From Jacaranda mimosifolia (taxonomy: Eukaryota > Streptophyta > Magnoliopsida > Lamiales > Bignoniaceae), in assembly GCA_018894105.1 (NCBI GenBank), contig CM032119.1:12479246-12543245 (forward strand): DNA of 64,000 nucleotides, read 5' to 3'. The position numbers and the translations under genes were made by a program. Below, piece after piece: positions 34,890 through 45,796 of the stretch. Position 1 is the stretch's first letter, and each line of letters starts with the position of its first letter. The notes under the pieces were generated by a model. That model was not told where the DNA came from. It saw only the letters and a program-made list of their open reading frames with translations, and ran no database searches.

Positions 34890-36960
34890 TTTTTTATTAT
34901 TGGTATTCGGTAATGTATGAGGGATTAGTTGTTCGTTGACTAAAGAAGAAAATTATTTGGATTGACTTAATTGTAAGATGATTTGACTCTTTTTTTTTTT
35001 TTTTTTTGTAATTATAAGTAGGTTGTTTTTTATGATTATGTAATGGTTTTTAATTTGTTTAATTTAGTTTGCATAATAACTTCTTAAAAAATGTATATAT
35101 GCATACATATTGGTTTTTGTTCAAGGATAAATCAAAAACCATATGAACATAATCCAGGGAGTCTTCATTACAAGGAGTCTCCTATCATATAAATTGAGGA
35201 TAGGATAACAAAGATTTGATGAATGCCTCTCTAACATTATCATTTCAATGGATGGAATGAAAATGACTAGCTCGCTCACTACTAGTTCTATAATGGATCT
35301 ATGGCGATGATCAAGTGTCATGTGGTAGAAGGGGCAATAAGCATTAAATGCTTCAAACGAGTAAAATAGCTCTTTTTCAGTTTCTAATAATTGAGACAGG
35401 TACTAACTCACTTAGTTTTGATTTGATTTTCCATACTAACTTGAAAATAAAGATGCGGATACTTATCTTTTCAAATCTTTTCAAATCTAAGTATATCTTT
35501 CATAAATATAATATTTCCAATGTTTCAAGAAAGAACACTTGAATCTTTATGTGGTGAACAAATTTACCATTTAAGGGCCATCAAGGGGTATTTTTGAAAG
35601 AATATTGCATGGAGAATAATTGAGTATAGCCTCCCCTATCAAACATTTATCGATTCTAAATTTTGGCCCCTAGCCTTGAGGTTGTTATAGAAAATTCCAT
35701 AAAAGATTGTACCCCCAAGAAAATTTTTGGTAGAGTTCCCCCTAAAATTATAACAATTCAAGTTTTTTTCTTTCATATGAAACAAAAACATCCATCATAG
35801 AAAGATTATAAAAGAACTAATTTATATCACATCCCCTTATAACTCCGCATGCATGCAAACAACCATTAATCCAACAAAAACAAATAAAAAGGCTATACCC
35901 TTCCAACATAAACCACCAATTCTATCTACATTCTGTAGCTAATGTATGCTTGCTATTCATTAAAACATTAAATTTCCATTAGAATAGACCATATACATAA
36001 AAGAAAAGCATGCTTACTCATACTATGCACAATGAACGACGAATGAATGGAAGTGCTGGATATTAACAATTGAAAATACCTATTAGTCCAATTTAAAACA
36101 ATAGTTATAAATTAACTCAATGAAATATTTCTAAGTATAAAAAATGAGCTAAACAATATTATATATATTTATTCCTACTTCCCAATCATAGAAATACATT
36201 TTAAACTATAAATATTAATTTTATATATAAGTATTATTTATTATCAAATATACTATGTCATATTTCCCTAATTCAACAATAATATATTTCTAATTCATAT
36301 AAAAATACTTAAATATTACACTAATTGATCAAATTAAGAACTAACTAGTTCGGCCATAAAACTCTTTTAGTTTAACACAATAAAATTTAATAAAAAATTA
36401 ATAACTAATAAAATTTCAAATTAATACATAAATTTAACTAAAAACTAATAACCAATACTATTTCAAATTGACATAAATTCAATAATTAAATCCTAAATTA
36501 AACCCTAAATTGCATAAATTGAACAAACTCTAAATTAGACAAATTAAACATATAACACAAATTTAATAAACCCTAAATTGTACAAATTAAATAATTATAA
36601 ATACTAAATTACACAAATTAAATAATATACTAAAAGCAATACGAATAAATAAAAATTAAAAAAAATTATAACTAGAGTGGTGGCTGGTAATGATGGCGGC
36701 GACAATGGTGGCAAGCGACAATGGTGGTGGTAGTGGTGGCGAGCGAGATTGGCGGTGAGGCTGTGGTGGTGGTGGAGGAAATTGGAATTAGTGGTGGGTG
36801 GTGGGAGGAGGGTGGCATGACGAAGAGGGGAAGGAAGAAAGCAACAAAAGAAAAGAGGAAGAAAATGGTCGACTTCCAGTAGAAGTTCCATCGGTCACTT
36901 AAATCTTACTAAAAAAAAATCAAAAAAGTAATAGTAATTTAGGACAAAAAAATCCATCAA
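34890..36960 (-). other. 5' non-coding region of the CACTA element
   Basis: This AT-rich stretch lies between the TNP2 start and the right subterminal repeats. It includes an 18-base poly-T run near 34990, many short ACAAATTAAA-type repeats near 36410-36600 with two AAACCCTAAA telo-box words (about 36500 and 36568), and a G-rich GGTGGTGG-type segment (36680-36850). In the two other CACTA ends of this window the same position also holds a GGCGGTGG-type segment followed by AAGAAGAAAGG, so this block is probably the conserved first-exon or leader zone. Confidence 0.5.
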
Positions 36961-37403
36961 AAATTCATCACATAGTATCATGCAATGGATTTTCGATGAA
37001 TATTTCATTTGAGATTTTAGAAGGTAGCGCAATAAATGTGGGGCGGGTTACAAACAAAAAATCCATTAGAAATATCCGACAAGAAATTTTGCAACGGACA
37101 TTTCCAAAGAATTTTCCATTGTAGCCTACATTGAATTTTTTTTTCAACATTAATTCTTTTTAGATAGGATTTTTTTCTAAACAATTTATCAAAAAAATTT
37201 CTAATAGAAATTTCAGACGGATTTCTATTGGAAAAGTGTGTGCCATATTCCCACCAAACACTGCCAAATTCTCCAACATATGTGTGATGCCTTTCCGATG
37301 GATTACTTGCACATCACAATACAAAAAATAATCTGCCGATACGTTTTGATGAATATATTCCATATGAAACTTCAATTGAAAAAAGAAATATTCTTTTGTA
37401 GTG

Positions 37404-38380
37404 AATATTGCGACCCTATGTTGTAAGAGTCTCAATTCATTAGCCAACTACACTCAATTACACCAACTGATAACTTCTTGTCCTCTGCTATTTTTTCTTG
37501 TCATAGCTCTAATTCTTTGTTAAAAATATGGCATGGCATTATTGGAGAGTTTTTACTAGGAATCACATTTGATGCTTCTAACAATTTATTCGTGTTGAAG
37601 GTTGAGAGTTCATATTATCAAAGAAACCTACAGTTACATCTTTCAGATATTTTGATTGGACTTTACCATTTTAATTGCTCAGAGTTAAAATATTAATTGT
37701 TGCTTTATATGTGAATACCATGAAAAAAGAAAAAGGATAAAGAAACACATATATATAATCATACATCTCTATTTATTAGATACTCATATATAAAATTTTC
37801 TTCATTTTCTCTTTTCAAATAGAAGAAAAAAATATTTTTTCAATGATCTAAATTGATTAATCCATTATTTGGATAAAGAAATCTAGCAAGGAAAATTAGA
37901 AGAACACAAAAAATATACAAGAAATAAAATATAAAGTTATATCATTTGAAGTAAGAAAATTACTTTTTAGCAATTATTTTCTCCCTAAAATTCAAGTTTC
38001 AAATATAACATAAATAGATAGAGGGGAGAAATTCTTGCTTACATGGCATAATGATATATGGATCATTGTCGAAGGTTTATATGGAAAATAACTAAAGAAT
38101 ATGATAACATTGTATTCAAAAACATTAAATTAGTAATTCACCAAGTTATGTGGAAGACAAGCTAAGAGAAATATTCTTAATTTTGGTTTGATTTGATAGA
38201 TCGTTTGGAGAATTTTACATTTGTGACATCATCTTAGAAACAATTGGGATTTGATTAATTACTTGGAGATCAAGTTTGGCGAACTCTTCATGTTTCAGGA
38301 ATTGATATTATCTACTTTTATATTATGGAGTTAGGATTCTTTTTGTTTAAAGCTTCCTAATCCTAGAAATAGCACTCTTA
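37404..38380. other. right flank of the CACTA element, nothing recognised
   Basis: No family resemblance in the short frames. This is the sequence that was contiguous with the 27.4 kb side before insertion. It runs into the degenerate LTR near 38.4-38.7 kb. Confidence 0.4.
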
Positions 38381-38708
38381 TAAATAATAGTACTTTGTAA
38401 TTACTTGAGGCATACTCGTGATGCTTGTAAGATACTTGTTTGGAGTAACGAGTAGAGTAATATAAAGGGTCTAAGAGAGGATCCTTTGCAACTTTAAAAG
38501 TGATTGTACAAAGAATTTTTGTCTAGGGTTTAAATGTATGAGGAATTATCTTATGCCAATAAATTTCTCTTATAGTAAAAGAAAGAAAACTCTCATGGAT
38601 ATAGATAGGTTTTACCAAACCACATAAATCTTTGGTTCGTTTTCTATTTGTCAGGTATTGGCTTGGTCATTAAATTTGTTAGTGTTATTTTTAGATTCCT
38701 AATAAATC

Positions 38709-39240
38709 AAAAACTTCAAAAGCTAAATAAACTAGTGCTTTCATGCTAACTAGGATCAAATCATGCCTAAAATCCAGATTTAGATAGAGTGTTATGTTAC
38801 CTTGAAATGCTAAAATCCAATGAGAAAGTGTTGAACCTTTCACCAATCCAGAATCTTCCAGAAACCATGCAGTAGGAATGGAACAATTTTTAACCTCGTC
38901 AAAACTCCTTCAAAATTCACAAAATTAAAAAATACTGCAATCTCTCAACACCTTGGAGGAAACACAGTAAAAATTCGGATAAAAAAGCTAAAAGCTAGTA
39001 AGGCACTAGGATCCAATTATAAAAACTTCATAAGCTTAATAAACTAGTGCTTACGTAATAAATAGGATCAAATCATGCTTGAGATTCATATTAGGATAGA
39101 GTGTTACCTTGAAATTGAAAAATCCAAGGAGAATGAGGTGAAGTCTTCACCGTTCCAGAAACTACCAGAAAATGCGCAGTAAGAGAGGAGCGATTTTTTT
39201 ATCCATCAAAACACCTCCAAAAATCACAAAAACATTATTG
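38709..39240. repeat. ~313-bp tandem duplication in the LTR fragment
   Basis: AACTTCAAAAGCTAAATAAA at about 38712 recurs as AACTTCATAAGCTTAATAAA at about 39025. Both are followed by CTAGTGCTT, AGGATCAAATCATGC, ATAGAGTGTTA, CCTTGAAAT, TCACC.. TCCAGAA and CGTCAAAAC / CATCAAAAC. The copies have diverged considerably. Confidence 0.75.
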
Positions 39241-39606
39241 GAGATGATATTGAGGAACCCTTAGTAAAAAATTCAGACAAAAAATCCTTCTGGATCTCCT
39301 TGAAGAAAATCGCTAAATTGGACTCTGTGCAGTAGATCTCCAAAACAGTAGCAAACAAAGTAGTTTGCCTCTATTGATATGATCCACACACCAAATAGAT
39401 CTTCCAAAATCTCTAGCCTATAAGCTGGAATAAAGCCAGAGATTAGCTATGGTGGAGGCTGATTTTAGGTAGGGAAGAAGAAGAAAAAGCAAAGCTTTCA
39501 ATACCTTGCAAGGATTTTGGAGGGAATGGTGGAGAATCTAATTCTTCACACCTTTTGACATAATGACCAACCATCTCTCTCTATATCTATATATAGAGGC
39601 TAGAAA

Positions 39607-39631
39607 GTGTGATGCCAAGGTGGCATCACAC
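39607..39631 (-). promoter_or_regulatory. conserved LTR hairpin 3 in the 38-40 kb LTR fragment
   Basis: GTGTGATGCCA, loop AGG, TGGCATCACAC: an 11-bp perfect inverted repeat. On the element's own (minus) strand it is preceded by CCTCATGGGAG and followed within about 10 bases by CTCTATATATAG, as in the plus-strand LTRs. Confidence 0.75.
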
Positions 39632-39989
39632 CTCCCATGAGGATAAGGGGTGGTATCTTGGCAAATGCAAATTCAAATCTAATTTGAATTTCACTTGCAT
39701 TTTAATTACATTTGAAATTTAATTTCAAGTTAAATAAAATGCTAATTCAAATGAACATTTCATTTGAATTTCCCTCCAAAATTTGGTCTTCCCATTAATT
39801 AAAAAGGCACATTCCACTCTGAACTTTTAACACTTACATACTATTTACCACCCCCGGAGTGGAGATTTTGACTATAGCATTGCAATTCCGCCTCATCCAA
39901 CACCTTTCTCAAAAGACAATAGAGGACTCAAAGAAATAGAAACCTTATAAGTGGTGTTGTTTCTATCGGAACGGTAGACATGCCATCGA

Positions 39990-40960
39990 GGAGTATCAGC
40001 ACCTGAAGGGCACGATGGTAAAGCTAATCTATAAAAGACACCTCAAAGAATAAGTAGCACAGAAGCTAAATAATCCTAAGAATAGTTTGGCAATTGAAAG
40101 AAGTGAGGATCGCCAGCAATGTCCTCATGAATGTCTAGATCCCAAAGACTCGCAGCATCAACGAGACTCGGAGAATCTCTTTATGGATGGTGTTATCTCA
40201 TCTCAAAAGGACAATTTGGCGGAGATTTTGCCAATGCAAAGAAGGCCCTAGTGCAAGCAACGAGACAGATGCAAGCTTATACAGTTGATCCCATTTTGGA
40301 AATTTTTAAAGTGCGTTATCCGATGCCCAAGATTACCTTTGGAGAAGAAGACTTGGAGCTCAGATGAGGAGGACACAATAATATATTGGTGATCTCTGCA
40401 TCCTTCACTAATTTTTGAGTGAAAATAATATTGGGAGATAGCGGCAACTTAGTTGATATCCTGCTCCATAATGCGTTCCTCAAGCTAGGAGTGAAAAATG
40501 ATCAACTAAAAAAAATCAACACCCCTATGGTGGACTTTACTGGCAACACCATAGAAGTAGTGGAAGAACTGTTGCTACCTCTCTCTTTGGGCATTCACTC
40601 CGAGCGAGTAATGAACATAGTGAAATTCCTAGTGGTCAGACCCTTTCTACTTAGAATGCTATCCTGAGGAGACCTACCCTAAACCTATTCCAAGCAATGG
40701 TCTCAACATACCACATGAACTTGAAGTTTTCCACATTAAGTGGAATTGGAAAAGTTGTTAGCGACATACGAGCAACCAAAGAGTGTTGCACCAACACCTT
40801 GAAAAATGTCAAGAGTCCTGCCTCCAGGATCGACCAAACAAAGGAGTTTCAACAAAGCAAGAAGAAATATAAGAGCAAAGGAATGTTCCAAGACACTGAT
40901 GTTATGGTATCGCCCCAGGAGGCTCTCCCAAAATACTTGATGCACTGCAAGCAGTGCTTT
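39990..40960 (+). pseudogene. Ty3/gypsy aspartic-protease region remnant
   Basis: The text GGDFANAKKALVQATR near 40214-40260 and ITFGEEDLEL near 40330-40363 corresponds to the stretch before protease in plant gypsy elements. Protease itself follows: ILGDSGNLVDILLHNAFLKL near 40428-40487, with D-S-G at the catalytic position (family form DNGS). Then come NTPMVDFTGNTIEVVEE and HSERVMNIVKFLVVRPF near 40515-40650, and VSTYHMNLKFST near 40700-40735. Stops split it into three frames. No reverse transcriptase follows, so the element is truncated or was non-autonomous. Confidence 0.75.
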
Positions 40961-41189
40961 TTTTGCTTTCTTAGTAATTTTAGTAGATTTTTGTTGAATA
41001 AGCTAGAAGTAGTTTTCCCTTTATCTTGAAGTAGTGATTTTTTTCTTATTTTGAGTTATGCATTTCAAACTAGAATAAAGCCAACTCATATGGGGACGAC
41101 TCCTTTGCACTAATATTAATTATGTCTATGAAGTTTTCTTTTTGTTCAATATTGTCTCTTGTTGTCAATTGAATTATTTGAGGTGTTTG

Positions 41190-42110
41190 GGCACTGCACT
41201 CCAAAGCAAACTTAAAATACTTGAGGAGCTTGCATATGAGCAAACTTAGAAACTTGAGGAACTTGCACACCTTTCTCCAAAGCAAACTTAAAATGCTTGA
41301 GACATCTGGGCATCACTCTCCAGAGCAAACTTAAATTACTTGAGGCTCTTACGCATCTCTTTCTGAAGCATACTTGAACTAATTAAGGTGCTTGCATAAT
41401 GAAGCTCTCTGGAGTACACTCGACTTGTTTGGCGTAAACCCACTACATGGTCATTCTGAGGGTACATAGTAGCTATGCAACTAGTAGCATCTATCTTATG
41501 AGTAACTTTGGTTTGAGCCCACTGTACGATCCCTCTAGAGCTACATAGTAGTTTTCCCTAAGCCCATCTTAAATCCTCCTTAGCACTACCCTCAAAGGTA
41601 AATGGTAACACTTTGACATTTTTGATGAATCATACTAACACTCGAATTAATTTTGTGTAAACTTGCTATTCGGCTCCTCTAGGAGTGCATGGTTGTCGTA
41701 GATAAGCCTACTAAATGCCCTCCCTGAAGGCAAGTGGCTACATTGTTGCAATAATTAATAACTCACTACAATACTTAAAAGTAATTTCACGTAAGCCTAC
41801 CATGAGCTTTCTATGAAGTGTATGGCCACACCCTCAAGTTCAACTACAAACCTCTCCGAAAACATGTGACCAACACGCCACCTCTTGTTGTAATGACTCA
41901 ACGTCTAGCAACAAGACTTCTTAAGTATGGCTCGCACTCTTACAATATTGTTATACTTAGCATCAACAACAAAAACCTCATGAACAAGGCCTACAGTCAG
42001 ACCTTGCAACAACTTTTGATAATGGCATCAAGACCTCCTGAACAGGCTCGTTGCAAAACATCATCATCATACTTGATTTTATAATCCCTTGAGGCACTCA
42101 ACTACAGGCA
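41190..42110. repeat. two successive arrays of diverged short tandem repeats
   Basis: Array 1 (about 41190-41400) has five units of CAAACTTAAAATACTTGAGG type with GCAAACTTA anchors at 41206, 41240, 41282, 41326 and (as GCATACTT) 41369. Array 2 (about 41430-42110) has six or more weaker units of the form TAAGCC(C/T)ACTAxATG..CTC..GAGGG..ACATGGTAGC, spaced roughly 55-70 bases. They follow the gypsy protease remnant and resemble the repetitive 3' regions of large plant gypsy elements. Confidence 0.6.
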
Positions 42111-42114
42111 AAAT

Positions 42115-43343
42115 CAATGACTAACTGCTGCCAAAAAGCCTCATCAATAGGGTATTTATTTAATTTCGACAAGATTGATTAAGTACTATAATGAGCCCTA
42201 CCATTGGGGTGCCCAACCAAAACTTAACTTGGTTGACTGATTATTGCAAAAAGATCTTGCCAATGAGTTTCGCCTGTTAGCACACTATAAGCAACTTGAT
42301 AAATTCTCTTCATGGGGACTTGCAACAAAACTCGACAAATGAAGGCTCTACGCCTCGCTCATATGCCCTTACTACAAGTTAAGCTCATATAGTTATTTTG
42401 ATAACACTTAAAAGTCATACATTTGTGTATGAACAAGAAATAAAACTAAAAAATGAGTGAAGTAACTACTTGTGCAGAAGAAGAATGCAAAGTTGTCCTA
42501 AAGAATGGAATTCTTTGAGTTATTCGCAGAGATACAAACTCACGCCTAACATTCTATGTTAACTCTTCAAGTGCGAAGCTCAATAAAAATTTTCTAAGTC
42601 ATTTGCTAAGCCCCAAGTTTCGAAAAAAATTCTACATGATTCCCGAATACTTGTATCTATGAAATAAAAAAAATGGTCAACATATGGGAAAAACTCCCAC
42701 AACCCAAAAGATACCACAGTGCAGGGCACCCTAATAGAGATTAGATGCCCAGTATGGCCAAACACTCAGTAGGTGCCCGACGCCCACATCATAGCATGGT
42801 CGGGTGCATCACAAATGTCCAACGCGCAACAACACAGCTAGGCACTCGTCACTCATTACCAATGGAGCGCACCACGACATATGATGGTACACAACCAGCA
42901 TCCAAAGTCGGACTCGGATGCAGGCCTGACAGTGTCCACAACAATTGTCCCGAGCGGGTAACCATCGTGAAGGAAATATAATAGCACAACGAGGTATGGA
43001 TGGCATCACGAAAGCAACAAAATTGATGAAAGATTAGTCTTTCAAATGACTCGGTGTGCAAACAAGTATGACAAAACTCTGATTCCTGAAATAAAGACAT
43101 GAGTTTTGATAACGCAAACATTATTTCGCATCTGATTGATGCTTAGCCATCCAAAGAGAAGCAACGTGGCTTTCAAAAACCAGAACTACTATAAAGCCCC
43201 TTAAATAGACTTGCTAAAAGATACTTCCAACAACGAATCATAACTGTGTATAGGAAAAAAAAACCTGGAGCGTGAAGTGAAGTCTTTGCGAGAAGACATT
43301 CAAAGGTCGTGCAAAATGATGCGAGAAGACATTCAAAGGTCAA
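42115..43343. other. relatively GC-rich remnant, probably 3' part of the gypsy element
   Basis: No coding frame is recognised. The portion 42700-42970 is richer in G+C and CpG (GGTGCCCGACGCCC, CGGACTCGGATGCAGG) than its surroundings. A 33-base direct repeat (GCGAGAAGACATTCAAAGGT at 43288 and 43321) marks the right edge. Confidence 0.4.
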
Positions 43344-43399
43344 CCTCAAGTGAATTTTCAACTAATGATCATAGAATAATTTTTCATAGTACTGGCATT

Positions 43400-45039
43400 A
43401 ATATCTATGAGTTATTACATTTATCTTTCTTAGGATTGTTAGAATAGCATTGTGAAGATGAGATGGTGAAATTATTGTTCTTTATGTTTGTAAATTTTGA
43501 AAATCTTTGAGATAGATGTGGTTGACATGCCAGTATGAACAGGGAGTTGGTTGGTGTAATAGGCTATTTTATAATTAGAGGCAATGATAATTCAATTATA
43601 CTTGGCAGTATACAACATTTTTAGTTAAATTTTTAATGATTTAAATTTAAATTAATTTGTAACATAACCATTTAGAAAAAGGTGGAATTTAGTTTCATAA
43701 GCTACATTGATTATTTCAAATAGTTTCGTAATATGACTATTCCAATTGTGAGCTCTAATAAGGAAAGGGAATAAAGGATTGATGCTACACAAGAAATTTA
43801 AAATCTTGATCGGGTTTTGTTGATAAAGGATTTGCTTTTTGTAACTCTCATTGCATGTTTTAGAAAAAAAGATTTGGGAAACGAATCTTGTATGAGTGAT
43901 GGACTTGAATTTTTCAAATCTTTTCATGACAAGGTGGAGCTTATAAAATTGTTTATTTCAAAAAATTTCATAGAATTTTTGAAAGTGAATTGATTTTAGG
44001 TATAGAATTGATTTTTTAAGGATAAATATCATTTAATAAGAATTACATTTAATTTTTGAATTTTCTTTTTTGCAAAGAAATTTATTCATAAGTCATACAT
44101 AACCACATGATTTGGGGGGTAATTTGGAATTTTAAAATGGGCATATTTGTATTGAATTATGTATAAAGTTTATATTCGAATATTTTTCATAGAGAATTAT
44201 AGTTTTACAATTTATGATGGTTTTAGGATGGAAATTTAACTAACATATTAATCTAAAGATATAAACATATAACATATTAATCTAAACCAAACATACTAAC
44301 ATACAAAACTAACATATTAATGTAAACATACAAACATATAAAACTAACTAAATAAATAAAAACGCAAAATTTTTTTACTAAACTAACATACTAACTAGAT
44401 ATCAATTATAACATACTAAACTAAGATACTTAAATAAACATACTAACATACTAAACTAATCATGCTAACATACAAAACTAAAATATTAATCTAAACATAC
44501 AAACATATAAAACTAACTAAATAAATAAAAATATGAAAAAAAAACTAAGAAAACTAACTGATGTAACGGAGGACAGCGACATCATGGCGGTGACTAAAGC
44601 GGCGGCGGCAATGGAGGAAGGCAAGAATGCGCAGGGGGTAGGAGGAGGAAGGAGAAACAGGAAAAGAAGAACGAACAAACGAATGGAGAAGAAGAAAGGG
44701 CAGCTGATGATTTAATTTGGTTTTCCAATGAAAATTTTATCGAAAAATAAGCTTTTTTATTTTCAGATAAATTCATTTTTTCAATGGAAGGTTCGTCAAA
44801 ATGTTTCCATTGGGCTCAATTTTCTGACAGTCGTTCGACGAACAATATATTAGATATGTTCACACCTTTTTGTGACAACTCCCCTCTTAATTTACAGATT
44901 AATTTCCGATGATTTTCTGTTGGATCCTCGATGAACCTATTTGTCCTCGTAAATTCATCGAAAATCTTTTGAAAATTTCCCACGAATGACTACCGTTGGT
45001 AATTTCCATCAGTAAAATAGTTTTTCCTCTTTTATAGTG
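43400..45039 (-). mobile_element. CACTA element remnant, right end only
   Basis: It ends ...CTTTTATAGTG (reverse complement CACTATAAAAGAGG). It contains a long stretch of ACTAACATA-type short repeats (44230-44530), the GGCGG / AAGAAGAAAGG leader zone near 44590-44700, and GAT(G)GAA/CGAAAAT subterminal repeats. Everything left of 43.4 kb is missing and replaced by gypsy-related sequence. Confidence 0.7.
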
Positions 45040-45796
45040 CCTAGAGCAAAAAATAATAAGTTATCTTGAAGACGTATCCTTGTTTTGGGGACAACCTCAT
45101 AAGTTTGGGAAAATGCCCACGTACTTCAGAGAATACAGAATTCTGCAAGCGATCTTGAAGGATCTTCGAGATGAAAAGCTCTATGAAAAAATTTAAGTCA
45201 TATGCAAGATCGGGAGCCAGACATACTTCAACCTCATTGTGACAAGTTCATGTACTTACATCCAACCAACACTTAATCACTACAAGATCTTAAATTTGCC
45301 CTTTGTACAAAGCAAAATAAAGACAACTCTAAGTCTTTCAGAGAAAACTTACTCCTAATGAATGCCAAAGAATGCTTACAGAAACCCAAGACTTAGAAAA
45401 ATACGTCCAAATGACTAACGAACAAAGCACCCTCTAAAGAGCATGAAAATGATTAACAAGGCTATAACCCCTACTAATAATCCTGACGGATCGCCCAAGG
45501 GTGAAACACCCAAATGAGTTTCTTTAAGTCGCATACGAAGTCCAAACCCTTAAAATACATCTTTGACATCCTCCGAAGATACAAAACTTAGTCCAAATTT
45601 TTTTTTTCTATGTCCTCCTAAAATGTAATGTAATGTTATTTCCCAGCACTCATGTGATCCTTGTCATAGAAAAGACAGAGGGTTGCATTCGTCAAAGGAA
45701 CAAATGGCTGACTATGTTCGACAAAACCTAACTCAGGCACCAAAAAAGGAGCCAAGAGCCTAGCGAGCACTTGGGGCGTGCCATTTTTGGAAGCCT
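45040..45796. other. unrecognised unique flank between CACTA end and LTR (left copy)
   Basis: It pairs with 52683-53430 (for example TTATCTTGAAGAC, GATCGCCCAAGGGTGAAACA and CATGTGATCCTTGT). No frame is conserved between the two copies, and I cannot assign it to a family. Confidence 0.5.

Larger units (their letters stand above)
27448..37403 (-). mobile_element. large CACTA (En/Spm) DNA transposon, about 9.96 kb
   Basis: The left end is CACTATAAAAAATTATACC. The right end, in reverse complement, is CACTACAAAAGAATATTTC. Flanking triplets are AGT and AAT, one mismatch from a 3-base duplication. The subterminal zones are full of GATGGAATTTTTCGATGAA-like repeats in both orientations, as in CACTA elements. 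Two gene remnants run leftwards: TNP2-type transposase (right) and a Ptta/TNP1-like gene (left). It contains a hAT-like insertion near 30 kb. Numerous stops show that it is inactive. Confidence 0.8.
38380..39850 (-). repeat. fragment of a long copia LTR related to that at 53-63 kb
   Basis: Read on the minus strand, it has CCTCATGGGAGGTGTGATGCC, the hairpin, CTCTATATATAG, and then text parallel to the long LTR: CCCTCCAAAA, TGTGTGGATCAT, CAATAGAGGC, GGAGATC, and CAAGGTAA followed by GCATGATTTGATCCTA. The 5' part of the LTR and any internal region are missing. A segment of about 310 bases is tandemly duplicated (see next entry). Confidence 0.65.

Noticed and set aside
37478..37696. 72-residue plus-strand frame right of the CACTA as a gene fragment
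   Set aside because: No recognisable domain and no supporting splice or neighbour context.
42700..42980. GC-richer segment as a host gene exon
   Set aside because: The open frames in this block on both strands have no family resemblance and it is bracketed by gypsy-related repeats.
44533..44715. Basic 60-residue frame (RRNRKRRTNKR) as a nuclear or antimicrobial peptide
   Set aside because: It lies in the purine-rich leader zone of the CACTA end, and the second copy near 52.2 kb does not keep the frame.
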